Part shown: positions 25,046 to 36,100 of the stretch, in pieces | Layout of the letters: each line of letters opens with the position of its first letter | Position numbering within the stretch: position 1 is the first letter of the stretch | Origin: Nansenia antarctica | Taxonomy: Eukaryota; Chordata; Actinopteri; Argentiniformes; Microstomatidae | Direction of reading: 5' to 3' | DNA: 64,000 bases | NCBI GenBank assembly: GCA_963989245.1 | Contig: OZ022348.1 | Coordinates: 33,574,395-33,638,394 of the forward strand | The notes under the pieces: model-generated | What the model saw: the letters and a program-made list of their open reading frames with translations, nothing else | Told to the model about the DNA's origin: nothing | The model's database searches: none | Made by a program: the position numbers and the translations under genes

Positions 25046-25714
25046 ATTAAGAGCTTTTATTTCCAACAGGTTTCTTTCAGAAAGCTGTATCTCTTTCCAA
25101 ACTGATTGACAAAAAACACTGATGAACTTTTCAGTGAACTGTTTAGCTCAGTGAATTCTTATGTGACTTCTAAAAGACTGTCAACAGTTTTAATGCAGCA
25201 CAATATGGATGTATTTCAATATTTTGGATGCATTTAAAGAGGAAAAAGCATGGAAAGCATGGTTCGACATTCTTTATATGATAAATGTAATGTATTAAAC
25301 ATACTTATTGTTTTACAGCAGTGGTCTCCTTATCAATTATTGGAGGGCCGGTGTGTACAGTATGTCTATGTTCCAGTTATGTACAGCACAATCTCCTAGT
25401 TGAGAACCATGATTATTTGATTAGTTTGTTTCGGTGTGTTAGTACTCGGTTAGAATAAAAACATACAAACTACCTAGCCCTTCAGTAATTGACTTCGAGA
25501 CCACTGGTTTACAGCGTATGCAATCATTGAGTCAATAGTAATAGATGTACAATACTGTTTGATGAATAATAGCTTCACAGAGGTGGTTACATGCAGCAGA
25601 TGTCCACTAGGGGGAGGCAGAGCCATGGCGCTGTGTAGACACGGTAGAGGCGGTGTGTAACAAACAGGCAACGTGTTGAGAATCATTGGTTTGAAGGTCA
25701 GTGACACACTGGCA
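25046..25714. other. npy 3' flank, nothing else recognised
   Basis: Downstream of the npy stop codon at 25715. No clear canonical AATAAA on the minus strand within 400 bases. Confidence 0.4.
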
Positions 25715-26634
25715 TCACCACACTAGGTCCTCATATCTATCGAGAGTAACACAGGAAAATCACTGACTCATGTGAGTGTGTTGATTAAACCTATACACTG
25801 TATGGTAGGCAACTGTAACCATGCAAGTAGCACACAAGTATATTGCAGTTCAAGATATTGTGTAAATATAATACCACACCCATGGCAATGAGTCAAATCA
25901 TAGGCACATTACACAAGTAATTACTGATTCTTATCACCAAATGCTTCTAACAGATATCCGATATAATCTTATCCTAGTGAGGGGAGATATAACAATCTTA
26001 CTGCACTTTGTCACCCTGGGTCACCCACCTCCCATAGTTGGGTTGTGGGATGCTCTCCGTGCTCTCCTTCATCAGCAGATCTGAGAACACAGTATCAGGG
26101 CTGGATCTTTTCCCATACCTGTGAGATGCAGGAAAATACTATATATCCATACTGCAATGGCAACCATTTGTTAGTCCAGTTCTGCAAGCATTTGCTTCAC
26201 TCAAACATACTTACAGTACACGTCACGTGAAAGTCCAGAATATCTACATCTCATCAACGGTGCCCTACTTTTTCTGTAACAATTAGGAGTGGTCTACCAC
26301 TTTACTTTCTTATTCAAACACATTATGTGTGCCATAAATGCATTTTTCAATACAAAATGTATCGATTAAAATAGTAGTCACAGAGACAACAACAACAACA
26401 AAGATAATATCTTTATCTGAAGAATGCTCTCTTATCTCCAGATCAAACTCACCGCTGTCGTGTGATGAGGTTGATGTAGTGTCGCAGCGCGGAGTAGTAC
26501 TGGGCCATGTCCTCCTCCGGGGCGCCGTCTCTGGGGCTGGCAGGCTGGGACGGGTACCCGGCCACCAGAGAGACGCAGGCCAGCGAGCAGAGGGCCAGCA
26601 TGCCCAGAGACATCGCTGCGTTAGGATAGCGCAT
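25715..26634 (-). CDS. npy: neuropeptide Y precursor
   Basis: Secreted 97-residue neuropeptide precursor. Coding exons are 26634-26453, 26118-26029 and 25736-25715, with phases that join exactly. A signal peptide (residues 1-26) is followed by a 36-residue peptide (27-62) starting YPSQPASPRDG and ending HYINLITRQRY. Then come the amidation/cleavage site GKR (63-65) and a C-flanking peptide beginning SSPDTVFSDLL and ending RYEDLVW. The split Arg codon just before the last tyrosine of the peptide is the expected NPY-family intron position. An SSP-type flanking peptide and the neighbours stk31 and pals2 indicate NPY rather than PYY. The ATG at 26634 directly follows a CAG acceptor; Met8 is an alternative start. 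Residues 20-36 equal remembered human NPY, while residues 4, 6, 7, 9, 10, 11, 14 and 19 differ, including Arg for the usual Gly9. It may be the diverged teleost npyb copy, which would need a tree. Confidence 0.95.
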
Positions 26635-26980
26635 CTGACGCCCGGAACGTGTAGAAAGAGAGACATCAAATAAGAAAAACGAAATGTCTCATCATCGTGC
26701 GCTCATTCATGGTGTTGTCCACAATACAACACCTCCATAATCCATGTACAGTACCAAACACTGCTCTTTATGAACAATAATACCCATAGCATAGACCATA
26801 CTGAATGATATACCTTGGACCAAAGAGTTGGAAGTGACCCCTAATTCCTTGCATAGACTAACTAAATCAGAGTTTTATCTAGACACACTGTTGAACAAAT
26901 AATAATATTTCCTTTATTAATTCTTGAGTAAATGCATCATGGCCATGTGAAAGTAGGAGAGAAAAGTAAATATTACTCAC

Positions 26981-27030
26981 ATTCTGTTGAAAAATCTGGA
27001 GACAGTTGCGAGAATAACTGCTCTGACTGT
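26981..27030 (-). other. npy: npy non-coding exon 1 (5'UTR)
   Basis: A good donor, AGAAT|GTGAGTAA, ends this exon at 26981. It pairs with the acceptor immediately before the npy ATG. The 5' end is estimated from the TATA box about 27-30 bases upstream and is not exact. A short non-coding first exon is the usual NPY gene plan. Confidence 0.6.
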
Positions 27031-27056
27031 TCTAGTAACCGGTAACATGTCCCGAG

Positions 27057-27063
27057 TTTTATA
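27057..27063 (-). promoter_or_regulatory. npy TATA box
   Basis: On the minus strand the sequence reads GTATAAAACTC, a full TATAAAA box. It sits about 75 bases upstream of the exon 1 donor and just below a GC-rich stretch (27064-27090). Confidence 0.7.
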
Positions 27064-29480
27064 CGGCGCACGGGGAGCGTCTGCGGAGGGAGGGTGCCAC
27101 AAAAGGAGACGTAATTTTCCTGTCTGCGAGGAAAAGCGTTAGAGATGACCATTTTAGAAACTTTTAGAAACAATATAAATAGCAGAAAATAATATCACAA
27201 AAGACACAACCCGTATTACAGTTAATTTGATAAACGTGATACATGTGAAGACTATACCTACTCAAAAATGTATGCAATAAGATAATAGAGATCAGTCAAT
27301 TTGAATGAATGCTGATACGATACGATTTAATAATTCATTTTAAGGATGCATGTAGCACTGACGCCTATTTAATCTGGTTTTTCTTTAGATGTACAGTTGT
27401 CGTAAAGGTTATGGTCTTGTGATGACCCATCATGGGTGAGCAGTATATTTTTCATCGTCAGGCACTGAAGTAATCATGTCTTAACGGTTACACTGAGAGC
27501 ATAATCCCCATCATTGAAGAGAAGGCACATCTGTTAATTAAGAGGATTAAACAAAATAGGAAATAAAATATGAACCGTGAGTCACTACAAACTCACACAA
27601 AGCACATTAGGCCTACATGCAGTATATTCCATGGGTTACTGAGCCTCAAAGGTGCAAATTGTTAATTCAGATCAACTAAACTACATGTTCTTAAATCTGT
27701 ATTTGTCATAATAATTTATTCACACTGTCTTTCTCATTGTCACAAGTGTCTGTTTTTGGAATGGGCTTACGGTACATGGCTGTCGCATGTTCAGAGACTG
27801 AATCCAACCAGAGTAGCCTACTCCCATTGAGCCCTATCTGGTGAACAGCAATATGCTGCAGAAAGAGAGACCAGCACATCTCCTGAACTTTAACCTCAAA
27901 GTAATCAGTCTTTCCACTCAGTATGGACTTCCTCCACGGTAAGCCTCTAATGAGGGGTGTTTGGCCGCTTAGACCTTCAGGTCCTCAGTAATTAAAATCG
28001 ACAGATAAAATGATGTCTGAAGATAACCTCCAAGGAGCTTAGACTTGATCTGGAGAAAAGAGCAGAACATGTTCAGTATTCAGTGTGACCTGTGTCGTCG
28101 AGTGAACCTAATATTCATACATGTTTATCTCTGAACATCCTCTGTCACACACATTTGCTTGATGACGCCAGTCTGTCAGTTTAGATTTCTAAAATATTTT
28201 GTTCCATATTTACAATTGGTAAACGGCTCACTGTCACATTTTATGGATTCATCATAGTTGCCCCTTGACATTTTTATCTCGGGAACAATCATCAACGATC
28301 ATCTTTTGTCTCAATGTGTGAGGGCACAGACTAGGCAACACTAAAAGTGAGCAATGATCACAGCATGTTCTGCTTTCAGCCTCTTGGTCACCAAAATTGA
28401 GTGAGATTGCTGAACAATTGTCCGAGTGGCAAAATGTCTTGAGTGGATTAATAGTTTTAAAAGCTTAATTGTAAAGGAGCCCACTCCGAGTTAACTGCCT
28501 GTCTGACAAAGCCCTTCATTATTTTCTTCAATTAAATCCCAGTGCTTCTCTAAATGTGCTTATATAAATATATCCTGATGCCTCTGGTGTAAGGGGAATT
28601 TACAATAATGAAGAAAGGAAGCTGAGTAGATGTTAAAATGGACACAGCAGTAAAAAGTGTTGTTTACATAAGCAATTAACTTAAGACATTAAAATGTTGA
28701 TTTGGAAAACAATTTCACCAGAATTCCCTCTATACCAATTTCAGCTGACCCTTCAGCAACAACAACAAAAATCACGATTACCAAGTCATTTTTCTACAAA
28801 TGACCCATATCAGTTCCAGTGAATGTCTACTACTCTGACTACCCTAGAGTTAAAGGATTGCACTGTTTCCTCAAAGCAGCTCATTCTCAGACTCATCAGT
28901 GATGTCACCCGTCAAATCCGTAGCTCTCTGAGCCTCATACACACAGGAGGTTGGTCTGCTCTAATTTAGAAAACACCATTTTATAAATGTTCAGTTGAAT
29001 GAGTAATCATTGTGGTTTGACACTTAATTAAGACTGGACCCATCTGAAACATGTTGACCACATCTCCAATTAAATTAAGCGTGGTCCGAACGTCTCCATG
29101 TTAGACAGGGAGGGTGTGTTGAGTACCAAATCATCAACTCGCAATTCCTGAAAATAGAGGGTACAAAAAGCAACCATGGCCCTCAGCCAGTTAATGGAGA
29201 GAAAACGTGTAATGACAGCCATTTTCTTTAAGGAGCATTGTCCTGGGGAAGGTTCAGAGAGTTGACAGGAGATTGGTGCTGACAACCTCCCCGTCAGGCA
29301 GCCAGGGAGTTCAGAACTGTGTTACACAGTACATCATATCAAACACTAGCCAACTAGAAGCTGTATGCTGGTGATTAATGTCTTGTTTTTCCAGAACAAA
29401 ATAATCTTTCAAAATATCTGTATTTTAGCAGCCAAAAGACCTGGAGCTTTTTCATTCCTGCTCCTCCTGACCTGCAAATC
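27064..29480. other. intergenic between npy and stk31, no gene or TE recognised
   Basis: Apart from the GC-rich npy upstream area this is AT-rich unique-looking sequence with only short open frames. It is the natural place for npy upstream control elements, but none can be named by eye. Confidence 0.5.
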
Positions 29481-30035
29481 CCTTTAATTACAGAGCATAT
29501 CACTCTTCATTAGAAACATTACCACATCCCTTTAATTACAGAGCATATCGCTCTCTTCATTAGAAATATTACCACATCCCTTTAATTACAGAGCATATCA
29601 CTCTCTTCATTAGAAACATTACCACATCCCTTTAATTACAGAGCATATCGCTCTCTTCATTAGAAATATTACCACATCCCTTTAATTACAGAGCATATCG
29701 CTCTCTTCATTAGAAACATTACCACATCCCTTTAATTACAGAGCATATCGCTCTCTTCATTAGAAATATTACCACATCCCTTTAATTACAGAGCATATCA
29801 CTCTCTTCTTCATTAGAAATATTACCACATCCTGAACATCCCTTTAACTACAGAGCATATCACTCTTCATTAGAAACATTACCACATCCCTTTAATTACA
29901 GAGCATATCACTCTTCATTAGAAACATTACCACATCCATTTAATTACAGAGCATATCGCTCTCTCCATTAGAAACATTACCACATCCCTTTAATTACAGA
30001 GCATATCACTCTCTCCATTAGAAACATCTTCTGAA
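29480..30035. repeat. 50-bp minisatellite beyond the stk31 3' end
   Basis: About eleven copies of a 50-bp unit (core CATCCCTTTAATTACAGAGC and TCTTCATTAGAAA). Single-base variants alternate between neighbours (TATCG/TATCA and AAATATT/AAACATT). Confidence 0.93.
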
Positions 30036-30043
30036 CATTGTTT

Positions 30044-30049
30044 TTTATT
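30044..30049 (-). terminator. stk31 polyadenylation signal AATAAA
   Basis: AATAAA on the minus strand lies about 90 bases past the stk31 stop codon, at the edge of the 50-bp minisatellite. It is the nearest canonical signal seen. Confidence 0.5.
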
Positions 30050-30063
30050 ATGTTTTGCAATGA

Positions 30064-30099
30064 CAAATCAAATCAAATCAAATCAAATCAAATCAAATG
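30064..30099. repeat. (AAATC)n microsatellite
   Basis: Seven to eight copies of AAATC just past the stk31 stop codon. It has the same motif as the L2 tail at 58741. Confidence 0.9.
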
Positions 30100-30134
30100 T
30101 CAAACAAATATTTGTAATTTGCCTCTACTAGTCT

Positions 30135-33100
30135 TCATGCTTGGCCACTCAGGAAGTAGTCATCTGCCAGGACTTGAGCAGCAGTCAGTCTTCCTTGGCG
30201 TGCCAACAGCTTAGGGAGCAGGGCTTGGAGTTTGGCCTCCTGGAAAACAGGAAACACATCCACCTTATAGGCTTAGAAACAACATCTAAACTCTTGATGA
30301 ATGGAGAGGCTCTCTCTGTGTTCCTCACCACATCCAGGGTCAGGTTGGCAGGGTCATCCAGAGCACCGCTGAACGTTGGGACGTGCAACTGAGAGCAGAG
30401 AATTGTCATTGCCATGAAAACCATCACATACATTTACTGAACATTCAGTAAAAACACTTCCAGGGCTTGTACCAACCCGACCCCCTTTTTAAAAATCTAT
30501 CAGCTATCTCCTCTAGCCTGCCTGGAACCCCATCAGATTCCTGCTCTATTCCATCCAGACTGTTCCGTAGTGAATCCCTGTGGACTCCTGGATAGAGCGG
30601 ATAGGAAGGAGGCGTCCTACCCAGAGCAGCAGGCACCCGAAGGAGTACAGGTCGCAGGCTGGAGACGGAGCGGAGCCGTCACGGAGCTCTGGGGCCACCA
30701 GGCTGATGGAGCCTGCCACCATCCCCCTGCCCACCGCCCGCTGCCCCTGGAGCAACACACACAGCTAATACTTCAGATAGACACAACACACACAGCTACC
30801 ACTTCGGATGGACAACACACCCAGCTACCACTTCAGATGGACACAACACAAACCAATCAGAACCACATTCACAGCAGCCTAAAAAAGTTACATCAGATTA
30901 TTTATTTTTTTAATAACATCCACTTTCCACACAATGTGGAATTTCCATAACAGTCTCATGACTGGTGACCTGTTTACCACTTACAGTGGCCTTGGTGAAA
31001 TCAAAGTCTCCCAGCATGCCTCGCTCTCGCTTGAGGACGAACACGTTGTTGGGGTTCAGAGAGGCGTGGGTGACGCCCACAGCCTGCAGGGCCTGTAGTC
31101 CCTGGGCCACACCCCTCATCACCATGGTAACCTCCTAGAGTGTGAGAAACAACCGTCGGTTGGTTTACTGGACGCCAATAGAGGACAAGAGGATGTTGAT
31201 GTAGCTGGAACTTATGGAAGAGGACTCACTGTGGCAGTGAGCGGCTGGACTGCTTGTACCGCCTTCAGACTCCCGTGGGGGAAGTACGGCACCATCACAT
31301 AGGCAAGAGGGTCAGACTGCAGAGAGAACATTGTTCATCCAGCATCAATGGCAGGAGAAATGCAAGAACTCAGGTATGTTACAGATGATGTGAAACATAA
31401 AAACAGGGGTCCTGTTTAGAGACATGAGGGTGTACTGGGCAGTACCTTGCCAAAGAACAGAGCCAGAAGAGGGAGGACAACTCCACCGTCAGTCCCATTC
31501 TCAGTCCTGGCCCGGTGGAAGAGTGTGGTTCGCTCCAGCACCCCAGCCTCCTCATCTACACTGTAACCCTGAGGAACCCAAAGACAGAACCCAGCCTCAT
31601 CTACACTGCACACACTAAGGGCCAAGGTCTCTCTTAGTTGGTGCTTAGTTGGTCAATTTCAGTATTCTTAAGCACGTCAAATAACACAAGATCACTGATT
31701 TACTTGTTTTCCCCATTTGAAAAGTCGATGCTCATGTCTGGGCATCGTGAACAACATGGTTTCATATACCTGGTTTCCACTTGGACGAGGGTTTGAGGGG
31801 GTGTGGTTACCTTGAGGACGAGGGTTTGAGGGGGTGTGGTTACCTTGAGGACGACCCTCTGGCCCTGGTACTCGGTGCACACCAGGGGCCGGCGGCCGCT
31901 CAGCTCCCTCATGGGCTCGGCATCAAACATGTCCCTGTCCAGACTCTTCACCAGGAGACCCCCGGAGCTCTGCACGGGACAGGAGGACCGTCAAACCAAC
32001 TGATCACCCAGAATGACCTGGACACGTGTGTGTGCAGATTCAGGAAGTTATGAAATCTGTAAACGGGGGACTTGTGTTGGTGCGTAACGTTGGAGTGCAG
32101 GGGGCTTCGCTCACCATGAAGCAGTGGATGTCTGCCTCGGGGTAGAGCAGAGGAAGCTCTGGGAAGCTACCGTCCGTCAGAGCAGCGAGCCTCCTCTACA
32201 AGGTCAACAGGAGGCTGGTATTAGGATATAAACCCCTCAAAAAAAGTTCGGAAACGTTATTTTGGTTGATTATTCCTCCCCTTTAATAATACCAATTGGT
32301 ATTGTATTTTATATTGTTGGAAAGCCTGATTAGTCACCTTTACAATGAGGTACAACTTGCATGCATTCGTGGAATGAGCAACACAGCTAAATGTGTGGGT
32401 AGCGGCTCAAAAATATTTGCCAAAATATCCTATATTCTTCTGTTGGTATTCACTCTCGTTTTGAGTTGCTTGGTGGATTGGATGATTGCACTCTCCCACA
32501 GTAATAAGGAAAAAACAACACATATTGGCCATTTTTACACTTTATTAATTTTACACTGTCAGGGACCTCAGTAGCATGTGGAAGATCCATACGCAGTCAC
32601 AACAGCTTGGCACCTCCTCATGCTGGTCACCAGCCTGGTCACACACTGCTGTGGGACGGCATCCCATTTCTCAACTAGGATTTGCCGCAAGTCAGCCAAC
32701 ATGGTTGCGTTGGTCACTCTGGCACGTACAGCACCCAAGCTGATCCCACAAGTGTTCAATTGGGTTGAGGTCTGGACTCACGGCAGGCCATTCCACCCTC
32801 TCCACTCCCAAATTCTGGAGGTGCTCTGTGATGAGCGTTGTCCTCCTGGAGGATGGAGTTAGGTCTAGGGATGGGACGATTATCGTTTTTATCGTTAATC
32901 GCGATAAAAACACCCGCGATAACTTAATCGTGGAGAATTTTAATTATTTGAATAATCGTATGTTATGAATAAACTGTGTTTAACAAATGTCTGGCGCTAT
33001 TTTTCAGCCTAGTCTACATTACTTTTGCAATCAAGTTAGCGACTGTTACTGTAATATAATTGCAATTCCTCACATGAGCCGTGCGCACAACGGCACGATC

Positions 33101-36100
33101 CCCACGGCTGCTATCAGACTGGCCGCGGGAGTGAGTGTTGAGGGAGAGAGAAGACGGCAACCCTCGCTCGCCATAGACTGTATCCCTACTCGTCTCTCCT
33201 GAGCTCGGTTGTAACGTGAACCGTGGAATACAGGATATGTTAGATGCTTTACAATAATTCCCCAAATGACCAGAAAAGGAAGTTAGATTTGTCACTGGTC
33301 GCTTTTGACTAATTAAGTCGCCAAGGGGCTCTGGAAGTTGGCAACACTGGGAGTGCGTTCTTTAAACTTCCTTGGGTACGTTAATGAAAGGTGCTGATTG
33401 GGGGTAGTGGTGGTCTAGTGGATAGTGAGTTGGACTTGTGATCGGAAGGTTGTGAGTTCAAATCCCGCCTGAAGCCACACCACTACTAGTGTGCCCTTGG
33501 GTAAGGCACTTAGCCCTCAGTTACTCCAGGGGGAATGTCCCTGTAATTCGTAATTGTAAGTCGCTTTGGATAAAAGCGTCTGCTAAATGGCAAAATTAAA
33601 ATTAAATTGATTGGCCGAAAAGGAATTGCTCTTTCTTAACCCTTAGAGGGCTGGGGCTATTTGAGCCATTTTTGTCATACTTAGGATTTTGACCTCATAT
33701 ACCACATTAAGGACCCGGATTATGGCCAGAGATATGTGCCACTAGAATCTGAATTTGAATTACTGACTTAAAATGTCCTAAAAATACAACAACATCTAAG
33801 TTAAAGTGATTACAGTGTGTTTTATTGGCATTAAAAATAAAAAAATTAAAAACATTTTTATTTAATTAAATGTTTTAATTCTCGCGATAATATCGTGGAT
33901 CGCGATTATTTTGCCCACGATAATTGTGACATGACATTTTCTAATCGTCCCACCCCTAGTTAGGTCCCAGATTCTGGAGATATGGAATCGCCACTGGCTC
34001 CAGAATATCATTCCTGTCAATTAGGTGCCATTCAGGTGCCATTCACACACCTGTGACTGGTGATACACCTGCCAGCACTTGAAGCTCAAAACGAGAGTGA
34101 ATAACAACAGAAGAATATTGCAGGGGAGTTTGGCAAAAACAATTGGTCCGCTACCCACACGTTTAGCTGTGTTACTCATTCCACGAATGCATGATCCTTA
34201 CAAGTTGTACCTCGTTGTAAAGGTGACTAATCAGGCTTTCCATTTATCAGGCTATAACATACAATACCAATTGGTATTATTAAAGGGGAGGAAGAATCGA
34301 CTGAAATAACGTTTCCAAACTTTGTTGAGGTTTATATACTGAACTGGAAGACAAGCAGAACTACTTGCTGATAGATGAGGAAATCACAGCATACAAAGCC
34401 TTACAAAGCCTTACATATTCCTCTTTCTCCTTGCCAAGTTCCTGGAAAAGGGCCTTTCTGGTCTCAGCGATTTCCTCCTTCTTCTTCAGAACCTCTGTCA
34501 GGTCCAGCTCTTCACCCTGACAGAGGAGACATCTCCTGGTCACAACCACCAAACTCTGGAACTAACCTTTCGCCTTTCATATTTTATGTTTTCTATTCAA
34601 ATGACACCAGACACACACACACACAGAATAGAAGTTGGATAGTGTTGCTACATTGTGCACTGAAGTGGTAAAGCCTTTCACCTCCTCGAGTTGGCATTGT
34701 TCCAGCTGTGTGCATCTCATCTGGTACCTCAGGCCGCGGACCCTCTTCTGGATGGAGAGGAGAGTCTCTGGGGTTGGGGTGGCGTCCTGCCAATGTAGCG
34801 TCTCCCCCTTAAACTGACGAGACAAAACCAAAGGAGAGAGACACACACTGAAGACTGAGAGAGCTCTGTTATTCAAAACACTGTATACGGTGGGGAAAAA
34901 GCTGTGAAATGTACTTGGCTCTTCTGCAACTGTTTGACACAATGTTCCTTAGCGAATCTGTGACGTTTTAACACCACTGTTTGTGTTACAATGTTTTACA
35001 GTTCAGTGCATTTCATCGTTCCCTCACCTTGGTGCTCAGCAGGTGTTTGTCTGTGATCTCAGCTATGAGCTCCTTCTCTTTCTTGATGAGCTGCGTCACT
35101 TGGTGGAAAGCATCGGTCATAATCTCGCTGTCCTGGTTGTTCTGTTCACATGAACAGAGGGAACAACACTGATAGATAAACATGTCACTGATACAGGGAT
35201 TGGTAAGGAACAATGAAACAAGACTCCCGTTCATACTCACTGAACGGGAAACCTCCAGCTCCTTGCACATGTTCACGTCTGCCTGTTTCATGAGGTCAGT
35301 CACAGCTACGTCGTTCGTTGTCAGCGTTGTTTTGCTAGACAGACAGAAGAACTGAACAGAACACATATGAGAAGGAGCACTCCAAACTAAACATCAGTAT
35401 GGACTCACAGTGAGCAATCCGGGCCGCGTCCTAACGATTCCCACCGTAGTTGGGCGCGACCACGCCCACACCACGCCCACGCCACGCCAACTTCTGGAAT
35501 ATGTAGGGGTGTTCTCTGTATCTTGTTCTTCACGTAACACGGGGTGCACGATTAGATATAGGTTACCCATCTATGTATGCAACTTGGCGGCGCTGAGTGT
35601 GCCGCGGGCCAACGGTCAATGTTCGCCGCGGGCACGGCCGCAAGCGGCCGGTCGCGGCTCTCATTGCCCTGTGGGCCCTGGAACGCGCGCCTATTCTTAG
35701 TGTCAGTGATTGTGTTTGTGTTTGCGAAAAAAAAGAAAAAAAAACACCCCTACATATTCAAGAAGTTGGCGTGGTCGCGCCCAACTACGGTGGGAATAGT
35801 TAGGACGCATCCGGGCCAGCGACAAGCCTACATCACATTCTATAGACTTCAGTCATGTTATGTGAGAAGTCGTCTGAAGTGCATTGAACATAACAGGAAC
35901 ATAACTAAGCCTCTTCATTTCTCTCCTCTCTCTTCATGCATACAACCTCCCCTACCCCTAACCATCCCCCTCTCCCCCCTTGGACATTGCTGCATTACTG
36001 TGTTCCCTGTTTGTTAACTCTGTGTTCTATGTGCTCATGTTATCTGTTGCTTGTTGTTTCTGTGTTTTTCTGTTTTTCCCATATTGTCTTTGAGCCTTGG

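Larger units (their letters stand above)
32231..34332 (-). mobile_element. Tc1/mariner-like transposon in a stk31 intron, dead
   Basis: Ends AACCCCTCAAAAAAAG and complement lie in TA dinucleotides (32229-32230 and 34333-34334), with long imperfect inverted repeats of roughly 200 bases. Minus-strand transposase remains at 32570-32870 include WPAVSPDLNPIEHLWDQLG, the Tc1 DDE C-terminal block, then AVPQQCVTRLVTSM. A hAT element splits it at 32866-33958. A second copy begins at 63941. Confidence 0.88.

Noticed and set aside
33402..33475. functional tRNA gene
   Set aside because: A- and B-box-like sequences are there, but the SINE tail, the target duplication and the missing cloverleaf stem show a SINE head.
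35386..35425. possible extra 27-bp stk31 exon before GTGAGTCC
   Set aside because: Exon 13 with the acceptor at 35352 already joins exon 12 in frame; adding this piece is not needed and no family match supports it.
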